Of a DNA stretch of 64,000 nucleotides, positions 63,773 to 64,000 are shown piece by piece (the stretch's first letter is position 1; the number at the start of each line of letters is the position of its first letter). The notes under the pieces are model-generated. The model was not told the DNA's origin and searched no databases. It was given only the letters and a program-made list of their open reading frames with translations. A program made the translations under genes and the position numbers. Source of the stretch: Gracilaria domingensis (taxonomy: Eukaryota > Rhodophyta > Florideophyceae > Gracilariales > Gracilariaceae); the NCBI GenBank assembly GCA_022539475.1, contig VCMS01000106.1:119730-183729 (forward strand). The letters are read 5' to 3'.

Positions 63773-64000
63773 ACTGCCACAAGTACCGCATAGACAGGAA
63801 CTCTATAGACTTCTCAGTTTCATACTTCTCTTAAAAGGAACCTTAAGTGCAGTTTCAGAAATGTTAGGACGCTACATGTTCAATTGCGAATTGAATGGTG
63901 CCACCAATGATGTTAACGATACCGAGCATTTGGCATGTTGCAATTAGACGCAACTGGACCAAAGACGTTTGACATTTGTTCAATTACCAGCCTGCCGCCC
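63773..64000. other. 5' flank of the HAD paralogue, no further gene visible
   Basis: Upstream region of the minus-strand HAD paralogue. No ORF with recognisable features before the window edge. Confidence 0.5.

Overview
This is a eukaryotic nuclear window with compact, mostly intron-poor genes between heavily decayed mobile DNA. The cellular genes (an IST1/ESCRT protein, a mitochondrial-type uL18, a TVP38/TMEM64 membrane protein, a Qc-like SNARE, HAD phosphatase-like proteins and a remnant of a radical SAM gene of bacterial/plastid type) together with several Ty3-like LTR retrotransposons fit an alga, most likely a red alga. The species assignment is an inference; no rRNA or organellar marker is present.

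Layout. 1-3.0 kb: a broken reading frame, then a DNA adenine/cytosine-type methyltransferase (motif IV NPPY before motif I) followed in line by a SET domain, the whole interrupted by stops and frameshifts. 3.0-7.5 kb: coding remnants on both strands and weak tandem repeats. 7.5-12.9 kb: decayed Ty3-like element C with its 3' LTR. 13-23.6 kb: a pogo/Tigger-like transposase gene split by minus-strand LTR element D, whose right LTR carries a hAT-like non-autonomous element with 8-bp target duplication. The other LTR of D preserves the empty site.

24-25.3 kb: a PIF/Harbinger transposase. 25.5-40.2 kb is the main cellular gene block: IST1-like (+), alpha/beta hydrolase (+), broken radical SAM gene (+), SNARE (-), uL18m-like (+), TVP38-like (-), an unrecognised degraded gene (-), and a ~2000-residue protein joining importin-alpha-type ARM repeats to ankyrin repeats (-).

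41-57.6 kb: a second repeat block. It holds a minus-strand Ty3 integrase/chromodomain remnant, then Ty3-like element B, cut in its integrase by element A. A has a 5' LTR, a primer binding site, an extra zinc-finger ORF, an antisense tRNA-like Pol III promoter, gag with a -1 slippery heptamer, and pol. A's 3' end is replaced by a duplicated 726-bp unit rich in perfect hairpins. 57.8-64 kb: a coiled-coil ORF, foldback repeats, the C-terminal half of a ribulose-phosphate 3-epimerase, a PanE-like reductase, and two convergent HAD paralogues, one of which has lost its nucleophilic aspartate.

The genes do not form one pathway. The most unusual items are the methyltransferase-SET reading frame, the three-level transposon nest, the hairpin repeat unit, the ORF upstream of gag in element A, the ARM-ankyrin fusion and the HAD enzyme/pseudoenzyme pair.
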